Assembly (NCBI GenBank): GCA_029260795.1
Contig: JAJDCO010000130.1
Coordinates: 62,001 to 126,000, forward strand
Reading direction: 5' to 3'
DNA from: Planctomycetota bacterium
Lineage (GTDB): Bacteria; Planctomycetota; OFTM77
Length of the DNA: 64,000 bases
The notes under the pieces are model-generated. The model did not search any database. It had not been told where the DNA came from and saw only the letters and a program-made list of their open reading frames with translations. A program made the position numbers and the translations under genes. How positions within the stretch are numbered: position 1 is the first letter of the stretch; each line of letters opens with the position of its first letter. Of this stretch, positions 17,101 to 24,837 are shown piece after piece.

Positions 17101-19757
17101 ATCCGTCCACCGTCTTCACCCCCTTCGGGCCCGAGATCGATCAGGTGATCCGCACAACCGAGCACGTCGAGGTGGTGCTCGATAACGACCAGAGTTTGCC
17201 CCGCCTCCACGAGGCTATCGAAGACATCGATCAAGCGGCCAACGTCGTCGCCATGGAGTCCGGTCGTGGGCTCGTCGAACAGGAACAGCGTCGGCCCAAT
17301 GCGGCTGGGCGCCAGATGGCTGGCGAGCTTGAGGCGCTGGGCCTCGCCGCCCGACAGGGTGTTGAGTGGCTGTCCGATTCGTAGGTAGCCCAGTCCCACG
17401 GCTCGAAGCATGGACAACGAGCTCACGATAGCCTTGTCTTCTTGAAAGGCCTCGAGTGCTTGGTCGACCGTCCACTCGAGCAGATCTGCGACACTTGCCC
17501 CTCGCCAGGTGACGGCCAGGACTTCGGGCCGGAATCGCGCGCCCTCACAATCGGCGCAAGGCAATGAGATGTCGGCGAGAAACTGCATCTCGACCCGCTC
17601 GACGCCCTCTCCTCGGCATGTCGGACAACGTCCTCCCTCCACGTTGAACGAGAAGGTCCGCTTCGTGAATCCGTGCTGGCGGGCGTCGTTCGTGGATGCC
17701 AAAAGGCGCCGCACACCGTCCCAAGCCCCGGAATACGTCGCAGGGTTCGCTCGAGAGGTCGTCCCCGGCGGCTCCTGGTTGATGCGGACGATTTCCGTAA
17801 AGGCCTCCAGCCCATCGACACCGTCACAGTCACCAAGACGATCGATGGCGATGCCCCGAGCGCGGGCCGCGTGTGACCACAACACGTCATGGATCAACGT
17901 GCTCTTTCCCGAACCGGACACGCCACTGATCGCCGTCAATACTCCAATCGGTATTCGAACATCTATCCCGGCCAGGTTGTGCTCTCGAGCATTCCGAATC
18001 AGGATGTCACCGCCGCTCGACCTCCGACGTTCCTTTCGAGGAAGCGCGCTTGGAATCCTCATGAGGTAGGCACCTGTCCGACTCTCAGAACTGGCCCGCA
18101 GCTCGGAAACAGAGCCTTCGAAGACGAGATGCCCACCTCTCTCGCCGGCCCCGGGCCCGATCTCAAGAACGCGATCCGCCGCTTGGATCAGGTCGGCATC
18201 GTGCTCGACGACGACAACGGTGTTGCCGCGATCGCGGAGTCCCCACAAAACCCGCCGGAGACGGTCGTTGTCGCGAGGGTGAAGCCCCACCGAGGGCTCA
18301 TCCAGAACGAACAGAGTGTTCACGAGCTGTGATCCGAGTGCAGTCGTGAGGTGAACTCGTTGCACCTCCCCACCCGAGAGCGTGCGAGAGGATCGATCGA
18401 GCGTCAGATAGTCGAGCCCCACGTCTCCGAGATATCGAAGGCGGGCCTGGATCTCTCGAAGCAGAGGAGCCGCCACCATGAGATCCGCTCCGGAAAGCTC
18501 GAGTCCATCAAGATGCGCTCTCAGCTCACCCAGCGACAGCGAGTAGAGATCGGCCAAGTGCCTCCCGGCGACGCGATACTGCAGTGCCTCGTCCCGAAAA
18601 CGTGTACCGCTACATCCCCAGCAAGTGCGGTAGGCCCGATACTTCGCCAACAAGACCCGAATGTGCATCTTGTACGACTTGCTCTCGAGCCAACGAAAGA
18701 AGCCGCGCACTCCTGGATAGCCTTCGGCCCCATCGAAGACGGCCAGCCGATGCTCCTTCGCAAGCACCTCCCACGGAACGTCGAGCGGGATCCCGGCCTG
18801 GCGACAAAAGGTGCGCAGTGCTCGGAGCTCCGACCGCGTCTTCGGCGTCGTCCATGGTTTGATGGCGCCGTCGTCCAGCGTCTTTCTCGGGTCAGGGACG
18901 ACTCGCTCTAGCGAGATGTCGACCGTGCGTCCAAAGCCGTGGCAGATCTCACAGGCCCCGACAGGGCTATTGAAAGAGAACAGGTTGGCGTGAGGTGGGC
19001 GGTAGGCGATGTCGCAAGAAGCGCAATGGAGTCGATTGCTCAGGACCCAGGGTGGCCGTCCACTCACTCCATGGACCTCGGCTCGCCCGTGCCCGAATCG
19101 AAAGGCTTGCTCGAGCCCTTCGGCGAGGCGATTGCGCCGACCAACGGGTACGCGATCGACGACGATCTGCCAAGGCGCCTCGCCCCTTTCTGGGGCCTCA
19201 GAGAACCGCACGACCTGACCGTCGATCCAAACGCGGAGAAACCCGAGTGGGTGCCAGCGCTGCTCGAGGTCGAGCCGAGCCGTGGAGCTCGATGGGAAAG
19301 TGATCGTGACTTGCTGATCGCCGAAAGAAGACTGGATCTGGCTAACCGATCGGTCGATGTCGTCGGGCTCGACCAATCGTTGGCATCCACGACAATGAAG
19401 CCGGCCCGCTCTCGCGAACAACAGCTTCATGTAGTCCGTGATCTCCGTCATCGTTCCGACGGTCGAGCGCGAGCTTCGAATCGGGTTCGCTTGTTCGAAG
19501 GCAATTGCCGGGGGGATCCCTCGAATCTCGTCGACCTTGGGTCGCGGCATTCGATCGAGGAATTGCCTCGCATAGGCAGAAAAGCTCTCAACGTAGCGGC
19601 GCTGGCCCTCTGCGTAGAGCGTCTGAAACGCGAAGCTCGACTTGCCAGAACCAGAGACACCCGTGACGACCACGAAGGTTCTCAAAGGGATGTCCACGTC
19701 GAATCCCTGGAGGTTGTTCTGGCGGGCGCCTCGAACGGCGATTCGATCCTCGCGCAT
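14136..19757 (-). CDS. uvrA: Tandem (double-length) excinuclease ABC subunit A
   Basis: 1873 residues, about twice normal UvrA, made of two complete UvrA units (about 1-930 and 932-1873). Four ATP sites look intact: Walker A at about 33-41, 612-620, 963-971 and 1554-1562, each followed by LSGGE(V/A/S)QR near 462, 802, 1408 and 1745 and by (F/L/V)DEP(S/T). Both units have the zinc-binding segment ending FSFN(S/T/V) ... GxCxxC and the UvrB/DNA-binding C-terminal finger (CPTCRGEG ... CADC; CEACKGQG ... CDSC). UvrA dimers locate bulky DNA lesions and load UvrB; here the dimer would be one chain. No frameshift is needed. The start is ATG 19757, 70 bases after yggT. Confidence 0.95.
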   Translation of the reverse strand: MREDRIAVRGARQNNLQGFDVDIPLRTFVVVTGVSGSGKSSFAFQTLYAEGQRRYVESFSAYARQFLDRMPRPKVDEIRGIPPAIAFEQANPIRSSRSTVGTMTEITDYMKLLFARAGRLHCRGCQRLVEPDDIDRSVSQIQSSFGDQQVTITFPSSSTARLDLEQRWHPLGFLRVWIDGQVVRFSEAPERGEAPWQIVVDRVPVGRRNRLAEGLEQAFRFGHGRAEVHGVSGRPPWVLSNRLHCASCDIAYRPPHANLFSFNSPVGACEICHGFGRTVDISLERVVPDPRKTLDDGAIKPWTTPKTRSELRALRTFCRQAGIPLDVPWEVLAKEHRLAVFDGAEGYPGVRGFFRWLESKSYKMHIRVLLAKYRAYRTCWGCSGTRFRDEALQYRVAGRHLADLYSLSLGELRAHLDGLELSGADLMVAAPLLREIQARLRYLGDVGLDYLTLDRSSRTLSGGEVQRVHLTTALGSQLVNTLFVLDEPSVGLHPRDNDRLRRVLWGLRDRGNTVVVVEHDADLIQAADRVLEIGPGAGERGGHLVFEGSVSELRASSESRTGAYLMRIPSALPRKERRRSSGGDILIRNAREHNLAGIDVRIPIGVLTAISGVSGSGKSTLIHDVLWSHAARARGIAIDRLGDCDGVDGLEAFTEIVRINQEPPGTTSRANPATYSGAWDGVRRLLASTNDARQHGFTKRTFSFNVEGGRCPTCRGEGVERVEMQFLADISLPCADCEGARFRPEVLAVTWRGASVADLLEWTVDQALEAFQEDKAIVSSLSMLRAVGLGYLRIGQPLNTLSGGEAQRLKLASHLAPSRIGPTLFLFDEPTTGLHGDDVGRLIDVFDSLVEAGQTLVVIEHHLDVLGCADHLIDLGPEGGEDGGRIVATGTPEEVAANEESITGGFLKLRLSESETPAPRDTEPPSRLVGRRQASGDIVIQGAREHNLDNVSVAIPSGRMVVVTGPSGSGKSTLAYDIVFQEGQRRYLENLSAYARQFVGGLSRPDVDSVTGLPPTVAIEQRTTRGGHNSTVATATEIYHYLRLMYARIGQAHCPDCEVSISVRSRREVLESVLDEHAGRRVRVLAPVVRGRKGAHRDVLERAERQGTAGVRLDGVWFPFGDEEIPKLDRHVEHDLEVGVAELTISLDDPKVLDEALDRASSWSSGEVVVEELDAKGKRRPVERLYSLDATCPSCGRAIEELDPRLFSFNSRRGACPNCRGRGTVDRVEPALLLGEEDQPLRRGGIVFLQGGPMRRSLGRRFWKKIEESGFSANERLQDLDARARRKLESVLTEEVETLRKTTTKESVERYIQRFLGEEVCCSCEGRRLRPEALAVRVGGLGIHELVGRSVEAARQHLERLSLSGRAREIGARLIEEVTAKLRFLTSVGLDYLTLDRRADTLSGGESQRIRLASQLGSNLSGVCYVVDEPTIGIHPRDNERLLGALRDLRDQGNSIIIVEHDEATMAAADHIIDLGPGGGRRGGQVVASGKLADIRDCEESLTGACLRARRRLLPARRVGRARAGHISLRGVTHHNLSALDVDFPLGALVCVTGVSGSGKSSLVRDVLYSAVRRRLGLVSPPPGGHRALEIDGDLQRAIEVDQSPIGKTPRSVPASYVGIWDEIRKLFAGVPDARARGFKASRFSFNTAEGRCEACKGQGRVRIEMSFLPDVSVECDSCDGRRFVEETLSIRYKDHSITEVLQLTIDEAFDLFVNVPKISAPLATLQRLRLGYLTLGQPSPTLSGGEAQRLKLAAELGRGSKKPALIVLDEPTTGLHIADVEGLVEVLHALVDEGHSVIVIEHNLDVIASCDHVIDLGPEGGERGGRLVARGHPSVILQRKKSETARCLRQHLERAHLEETDSGRTTALESGA

Positions 19758-19827
19758 GGCTCTTGGGTGTTCGGAAGGAGAGGGGAGAAGGGACTGACGT
19801 TCAGCTCGACACAGTCTCGATTCGAGC

Positions 19828-20094
19828 TCAGAACATCATGGACCCCGGTGCGAACAGCTGCCGGAGAAGATGGATGCCCAGTAGGAGAATCAGGGGTGAG
19901 AAGTCGAGCATGCCGCCCAGGGGAGGTATGAGAGAACGGATCTTGGCGAGAGGTGGCTCGGTCATGGTGAAGACGAACCGGACGAGGTCATTGTCATAGG
20001 GACTGGCTTGGATCCACGAGAGGATCACACGCGCCAGAACGATCATCTGGTAGATGAACAACGTCAAACCGATGATCTTCACGAGGATGCTCAT
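19828..20094 (-). CDS. YggT family small membrane protein
   Basis: 88 residues from ATG 20094; the open frame extends upstream to 20190 but MSILVKIIGLTLFIYQ is the usual YggT opening and is preceded by GGCGAGCAG. Two membrane helices (about 3-24 and 60-82) flank the conserved ILSWI and (T)EPPLAKIRSLIPPLGGMLDFSPL motifs. YggT proteins occur beside division or pyrroline-carboxylate reductase genes and have been linked to osmotic stress and septum placement; the exact role is unknown. It precedes uvrA in the same direction. Confidence 0.9.
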   Translation of the reverse strand: MSILVKIIGLTLFIYQMIVLARVILSWIQASPYDNDLVRFVFTMTEPPLAKIRSLIPPLGGMLDFSPLILLLGIHLLRQLFAPGSMMF

Positions 20095-20256
20095 CTGCTC
20101 GCCTCGCCAGTTGGAATCCGAAAAAACTGATCGGGGTCGACCGAGAACCCTACATCGTGGAGCCGATCCGGCCGATAGAAAAGTCCGCACATCGAGGCTT
20201 CGTTCGAGAAGGATCTAGCACGATTCGACCCGGCGAAAGAGCAGGCCCTTTTTCGC

Positions 20257-20286
20257 TTGGCGCCCTCGCAGAACGGTGTCTATAAT
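20257..20286 (+). promoter_or_regulatory. Sigma-70-type promoter of tRNA-Asp
   Basis: TTGGCG (20257-20262), an 18-base spacer and a perfect TATAAT (20281-20286), about 70 bases before the tRNA-Asp 5' end. Confidence 0.7.
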
Positions 20287-20355
20287 CGCGCCTCTTCAGC
20301 GGCGAAGGCACGCTTTCGAGAGCATTCTCGAGCGCTGGCCAACGCCCACCAACAT

Positions 20356-20432
20356 GGGGGTGTAGCTCAGCTGGTTAGAGCGCTAGCCTGTCAAGCTAGA
20401 GGCCGAGGGTTCAAGTCCCTTCACTCCCGCCA
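20356..20432 (+). tRNA. trnD: tRNA-Asp (anticodon GTC)
   Basis: Cloverleaf with acceptor GGGGGTG/CACTCCC, D arm GCTC...GAGC, anticodon stem CTAGC/GCTAG with loop CTGTCAA (anticodon GTC), T loop TTCAAGT, discriminator G and encoded CCA. Confidence 0.97.
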
Positions 20433-20802
20433 AAATCACTCGAAGGGGGTGCTCGCGATTCGCGAGCACCCCCTTCGCTCGTTCAGAAGCTCTCGGGTAC
20501 GGTCCGTCGCAGGGAGATTCTGCGGGCCAGATGCTTGCCGAGAGCGGCGGAAGTCCATATATTGTGTTGCCGGCGGAACCGGCCACACAGAATCAAGCGG
20601 TGTCGAAGATCAGCACCGCCTCATCGCAAAGCCAACGTGCTGCGATGAAACGAGTTAGAGAAAGGTAAAGGTTGTCCCTCCCCAGGGGCGTAAAAACGCA
20701 ACTCACTCTCCTTCTTCCCCTTTTCCCGAAGTTTTCCCTTTGCCTTTCTTTTTACACTCTCGAGGGGCAAGCGTCTGGCTTGCCCCTTCTCGTTGGTTCG
20801 AC
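20433..20802. other. Intergenic region between tRNA-Asp and the DUF4350-like gene
   Basis: Besides the tRNA terminator it contains a pyrimidine-rich run (20700-20760) and a second hairpin (AGGGGCAAGC 20763-20772, loop GTCTG, GCTTGCCCCT 20778-20787) just beyond the stop of the minus-strand gene, which probably ends that transcript. No gene seen. Confidence 0.5.
20441..20477 (+). terminator. Perfect 17-bp hairpin after tRNA-Asp
   Basis: Arms 20441-20457 and 20461-20477 pair without mismatch around loop ATT, 8 bases after the tRNA. There is no T tract behind it. Confidence 0.75.
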
Positions 20803-21930
20803 TCAGTGCGAATCGAGCCGGAAGCGGCCTTCAAACGACTGGACCTCGAGAGACGATGTCTTCGCACGGACTCGCCAAATGAGGCTCTCACCCTCGGGTA
20901 GGCTCCGCCACACGCTGGGTGTCGGTTCCCACTGAGTCGCCTGGCCTACCGGAAACCTCTGAAGGGCGCGGTCCGACAAACGCAGGATCTCGAGCTCGTA
21001 GCTCACCTCGTCAATCAGATACGGGTAGGTCGCAAGGTAACGGTTGTGCGACCAGCGGAAGGTCGGGATCTGGGAAGCCGTGATAGAGCTCCCTGCCAGA
21101 GGCCCTCTCAACGACGGCACCAATCGCTCGGGAGACAAGCTGCCCCCGCTCCCGCCACCACCAGGTTGACGCTTTGTCTCGCCCAACCACTCCAGGATGT
21201 TGTCGAGCAGGACCACGGCATTGGGGTCGCTCAAGTCGACGCCGCAGCTCCCTGTCTGGCGATCATAGAACGTCATCTCGTCACCTACGATCACGACGCG
21301 ACCGTCTCCGTACTCCGAGCAACCCACGAGAGCGATCGAGGGATCGTCCGCGGGAGAGGCCAGGGCCACTGCCGGAGATCGGACCGCAAAACCTGCGCCC
21401 CCGACCACACCGATCGTCGAGATGCCGTCGGTCAACGGATGGACGATCGTGAACGGGAGCCGTCGTCCGCAGACACCCCAGTCTCGTACGAAGGTCACGC
21501 CGAAGGGTTCGCTCGCCGAATTGCACCAGGCGCGATCGGGGTCATCGGCATCACCGATGATCCAAAGGCGGCCGCCGCGGTTGACGAACTGGATGAGCGC
21601 TCCCTGTTCCTCCGGGCAGAGGAAGGGGCGATCGGCGTCCTGGCTGTTCAGCCCGGAAACCACCACGAGGTCGTAGGAGCGAACCAGCTCCCAGGTAAGT
21701 GGCATCGTGTCGGAAGTGACCTGCTGGATTCGGTATCCACTGCTGTCCATCTTCGCGACCAGCTCGCTCAGGCCGAAGCTGCCGGTCCGGTGAATGTCCA
21801 AGCCGTCCGGGTGAACGTAGACGAGAGCCCGCTCGTTGTATCGAGGAAGACGAACTTGAGCCGTGGCGGTCGACGAGAGTATCAAGACGGAAACTGCGAG
21901 GAGCCAAACGGCCGTTCGCGTGCTCCACAT
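20803..21930 (-). CDS. Exported protein with ThuA/DUF4350-like glutamine-amidotransferase fold
   Basis: 375 residues from ATG 21930, chosen because it opens a clear signal peptide (MWSTRTAVWLLAVSVLILSS ... TATAQ) after GGAG. The middle part has the alpha/beta pattern of ThuA/DUF4350 proteins: LVYVHPDGLDIHRTG, YDLVVVSGLNSQDAD, GALIQFVNRGGRLWIIGD, and GDGRVVIVGDEMTFYD, ending LLDNILEWL. A Gly-rich linker (GGGGSGGS, about 270) leads to a C-terminal Ig or fibronectin-like module (IPTFRWSHN ... YELEILRLSD). No catalytic Cys is evident, so it may bind rather than hydrolyse. Function unknown; periplasmic or surface location predicted. Confidence 0.85.
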   Translation of the reverse strand: MWSTRTAVWLLAVSVLILSSTATAQVRLPRYNERALVYVHPDGLDIHRTGSFGLSELVAKMDSSGYRIQQVTSDTMPLTWELVRSYDLVVVSGLNSQDADRPFLCPEEQGALIQFVNRGGRLWIIGDADDPDRAWCNSASEPFGVTFVRDWGVCGRRLPFTIVHPLTDGISTIGVVGGAGFAVRSPAVALASPADDPSIALVGCSEYGDGRVVIVGDEMTFYDRQTGSCGVDLSDPNAVVLLDNILEWLGETKRQPGGGGSGGSLSPERLVPSLRGPLAGSSITASQIPTFRWSHNRYLATYPYLIDEVSYELEILRLSDRALQRFPVGQATQWEPTPSVWRSLPEGESLIWRVRAKTSSLEVQSFEGRFRLDSH

Positions 21931-22378
21931 AATCGGTGACTCCAAAGAACAAGGGATCTCGCGATCATCAACTCTCTCTTGTTTCGGGTTCGCCTCGCGA
22001 GATCTTGAATCCCAAGACACTTGAAGTTCGCACCGAACCCACCCGTTCCACTCAGCTTGCGCCGCAAGGAGGACCGACGAACCGGTCGCGCGTTGGCTCG
22101 ATGTCGATTTTCCTCGACACGAAACGTCCTCCGCGCTCACCACGGTCCCACCGCAGCTTGGTTGCGTGTCGAAGGCGAAGCCTTGGGAAACCCGGTCAGG
22201 GAGACGCGATCCGGACCGAGGCAGGCTCCTCAGCCCTCGCTCGATTGCGTTGGCATGGGCGTTGCGCCACCTGGCCGTGATCAGCTTCGTGAGTCGTTCC
22301 TGGGTTCCAGAAGCCTGCGTGCGGTTTGCGACGGTCTTTGTGCCTCTGAGGGTGAATCTCCCCGAGGAGGCGATCTAT
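21931..22378. other. Divergent intergenic region, promoter side of two units
   Basis: About 450 bases between the divergent DUF4350-like and DUF2203 units. Open frames here are weakly protein-like. A strong GAGGAGG ribosome site at 22364-22370 starts the short ORF listed next. No clear promoter pair was found. Confidence 0.4.
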
Positions 22379-22480
22379 ATGAAGCCGCAACCATCGTCTT
22401 TGGCGAGTGAGAGCAGCTTCGATCGGCGAGCCCGCCTTCGCCCGCCGGAAAGCTTCAAAGGAAGGGAGATCCGGCAATGA
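22379..22480 (+). CDS. Short ORF translationally coupled to the DUF2203 gene
   Basis: 33 codons from ATG 22379, preceded by a near-perfect GAGGAGG at 8 bases spacing. The peptide is basic (MKPQPSSLASESSFDRRARL...). Its stop overlaps the DUF2203 start (ATGA at 22477-22480). This arrangement fits a leader peptide that couples translation to the downstream gene. The downstream gene also has its own GGGAG site, so the ORF could be fortuitous. Confidence 0.4.
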   Translation: MKPQPSSLASESSFDRRARLRPPESFKGREIRQ

Positions 22481-22896
22481 GAGGTCACATTTTCACCCTG
22501 GAAGAAGCGAACCGAGCCTTGCCTCTGGTGCAGACAATCCTCGAGAACATTCAGAGCGACTATCATCGCTTGAAGAGCTACCGGCAGATGCTTCGAGCGC
22601 TCGAGGACATTGGGACCGACCAGGTTCGTGACATCGAGTATCGCCGGTGGGTTGCGAGAGAAAACGTTCTGACGCTTCAGACGGACCTCGAGCGTTACCT
22701 TCGCGAGCTCGACCTTCTCGGCTGTTCCTTGAGAGACATCGATACGGGACTCGTGGACTTTCCCACCACGGTCGAAGGGAAGTTGGGGTACTTCTGCTGG
22801 CAAACCGGAGAGAACCAGATCGGCTTCTGGCACGAGCTTGAGGAAGACGGCGACGAGGCTCGGAAGCCCTTGCCGAGCAGCACTCTCTCCTGCTGA
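22477..22896 (+). CDS. DUF2203 family protein
   Basis: 139 residues. FTLEEANRALPLVQTILENI is the typical opening of DUF2203, followed by a long helical hairpin (25-95) and the conserved end DFPTTVEGKLGYFCWQTGE ... GFWHE. Such proteins are widespread in environmental bacteria, soluble and without a known role. A ribosome site GGGAG lies 8 bases upstream. A terminator follows at 22928. Confidence 0.9.
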   Translation: MRGHIFTLEEANRALPLVQTILENIQSDYHRLKSYRQMLRALEDIGTDQVRDIEYRRWVARENVLTLQTDLERYLRELDLLGCSLRDIDTGLVDFPTTVEGKLGYFCWQTGENQIGFWHELEEDGDEARKPLPSSTLSC

Positions 22897-22927
22897 GTGC
22901 CCGCTGTTGAGGAAAGCCCCAAGCTCG

Positions 22928-22965
22928 AGACCCTTCGCCTGTGCGCAAGAGGCGAAGGGTCTTTT
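22928..22965 (+). terminator. Rho-independent terminator after the DUF2203 gene
   Basis: A perfect 13-bp stem (AGACCCTTCGCCT / AGGCGAAGGGTCT, 22928-22940 with 22950-22962), 9-base loop, then TTTC. It abuts the stop of convergent glpD. Confidence 0.85.
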
Positions 22966-24596
22966 CATGGGCTGTGTTCCCCTGGCAACGCCCTTCGCCA
23001 AGACGACATTCGCTCCCGCTCCTCAGCCAACTCCTGCACCGATCGGTTGACCTCGGAATCGTGCCAGCCCAGCAAGCGACTCATGTGCTTCGCGGCCGGG
23101 AGCCACTCCTCTTGCCCGGCTCCCTCTTGAAGCAAGCGGCCCGTGCGCGTCCGGAAGAGATCCTTGAGCCTTCGGCACCACTCGTACCGTACCGCGTGGA
23201 CGACCTCAGCACCGATCAAGGCCTCCGATCGATCGCCGAGTGGCGCTGCCAACTGCGGGTCGTCAGCGATCAACGCCTCGAGCTCCGTCGACCGAGCACC
23301 GTGCCCGTCGACGATCCGAGCTGATGCCTTCGGAGCGACCCCCAGCGCCTGCCACCGCTCAAAGGCCGGGGCCCGCCAGCCGGTACCCTCTTCGCCACCC
23401 GGCAGTGGCTCCGATTGAGTCTGACAAGGCACACGTCGATGGCCGAGCTCTCGAAGCACTCCATTCGTGATCTCCTCAGCCACCGCCCGATAGGTGGTGT
23501 ACTTCCCGCCGATGAGAATAAAGGCTCCGATCGAGGTCTTCATGATTCGATGCTCGCGGGATACTGCGGTGGGACCAGCGTCTCTCTCGTCGAGCAAGGG
23601 GCGAATCCCGGCATAGGTCGAAACAACGTCCGATGAGAGGAGCTTGCTCTCGGGAAACACGCGCCTCGTTTCCTCCAGGAGGTAGCTCACATCCTCGGCA
23701 GTCACGTTGACGTCCTCGGGCCGGTTTGCGTAGTCGGTATCCGTTGTTCCGACGATCGAGAGCTCTCCGTGAGGGACCACGAAGAACACTCGCCCGTCGC
23801 GTCGCGCCGAAAGCACGATACCACTCGATCGCGTCAGAGCCGGTACCAGCAGGTGTACGCCTTTGGTCGGTCGCAATCGAGGCGCCGGCCGATGGGGCTC
23901 GAGACACTCCATCAGGTCTGACCAAGGCCCACAGGTCGAGACGACGACGCGAGCACGAACGAGCTGACCCTCCGAAGACCCGGGCGGGCCGACGAGGACA
24001 CCGACGGCCCGCCCATTCTCTACAACGACGTCTCGGACCTTGACGAAGTTGCGCAGGATCGCACCATGCTCCTCGGCGGAACGAAGTGTCGCGAGGCAGA
24101 GTCGGGCGTCATCCATCTTGGCGTCGTAGTAGAGCGCCCCTCCTCGTAGGCCCGAAGAGACCAGGCCCGGTTCCCGGGAAAGCACCTCCTCCCGCCTGAG
24201 CATGCGGTGGCGACGGGTGTTGCGAAAGGCGGCCATCAAGTCGTAGAGCCACATCCCGAGGCGAATCCTCATCGGCCCCCGGGCATCTCCTTCGTAGATG
24301 GGCAAGACAAAGGGAAGTGGGCGGACCAGGTGTGGAGCCAGGTCCAAGAGAGTCCTTCTTTCGCGGCATGCTTCGTGGACGAGTCGGAACGCTGCCTGCT
24401 CTAGGTATCGGATCCCGCCGTGAACCAGCTTCGAAGAGCGGGAAGACGTGCCGTCTGCGAAATCGCCTTGCTCGAACAGCGCGACCGAAAGGCCGCGCTG
24501 GGCCGCATCTCGAGCGACGCCGGCCCCGTTGATCCCCCCGCCGATCACGACGAGATCGAAGGAGCGGTTCTCAAGATCTCTGAGGTCAACAGACAT
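22965..24596 (-). CDS. glpD: Aerobic glycerol-3-phosphate dehydrogenase
   Basis: 543 residues from ATG 24596 (preceded by AAGAGGA); longer upstream starts are unlikely. The FAD-binding dinucleotide fold is clear: LVVIGGGINGAGVARDAAQRG (about 15-35) and TSSRSSKLVHGGIRYLEQ (about 53-70), both signature motifs of GlpD. A later ISTCGPWSD-type FAD motif (VVSTCGPWSDLM) and FVVPHGELSIVGTTDTDY complete the core, and a C-terminal DAO_C helical domain ends the protein. It oxidises glycerol-3-phosphate to dihydroxyacetone phosphate at the cytoplasmic membrane and passes electrons to quinone. No glpF or glpK is nearby. Confidence 0.96.
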   Translation of the reverse strand: MSVDLRDLENRSFDLVVIGGGINGAGVARDAAQRGLSVALFEQGDFADGTSSRSSKLVHGGIRYLEQAAFRLVHEACRERRTLLDLAPHLVRPLPFVLPIYEGDARGPMRIRLGMWLYDLMAAFRNTRRHRMLRREEVLSREPGLVSSGLRGGALYYDAKMDDARLCLATLRSAEEHGAILRNFVKVRDVVVENGRAVGVLVGPPGSSEGQLVRARVVVSTCGPWSDLMECLEPHRPAPRLRPTKGVHLLVPALTRSSGIVLSARRDGRVFFVVPHGELSIVGTTDTDYANRPEDVNVTAEDVSYLLEETRRVFPESKLLSSDVVSTYAGIRPLLDERDAGPTAVSREHRIMKTSIGAFILIGGKYTTYRAVAEEITNGVLRELGHRRVPCQTQSEPLPGGEEGTGWRAPAFERWQALGVAPKASARIVDGHGARSTELEALIADDPQLAAPLGDRSEALIGAEVVHAVRYEWCRRLKDLFRTRTGRLLQEGAGQEEWLPAAKHMSRLLGWHDSEVNRSVQELAEERERMSSWRRALPGEHSP

Positions 24597-24837
24597 CGCG
24601 GTCCTCTTGGGTTGCGCGAACGCCCGGACCGTAGGGCCGCTGGAGTTTCGATTCCACGGCCAGGCCTTGTGGCAAGGAGAGCTCCGATTCGTAGTATGTT
24701 GCGGGTAGTGGGCTCTCTTCGGGTTCTCTCGAGCAATCATGAAAGAAACCGAGGGCTCGGGGCAATAAGGCTGGGTCACGTACAAGAGCTCGTCCGCGTA
24801 CGCCCGATCGAATCGGTTTGAATCCCAGAGGCCGAAG

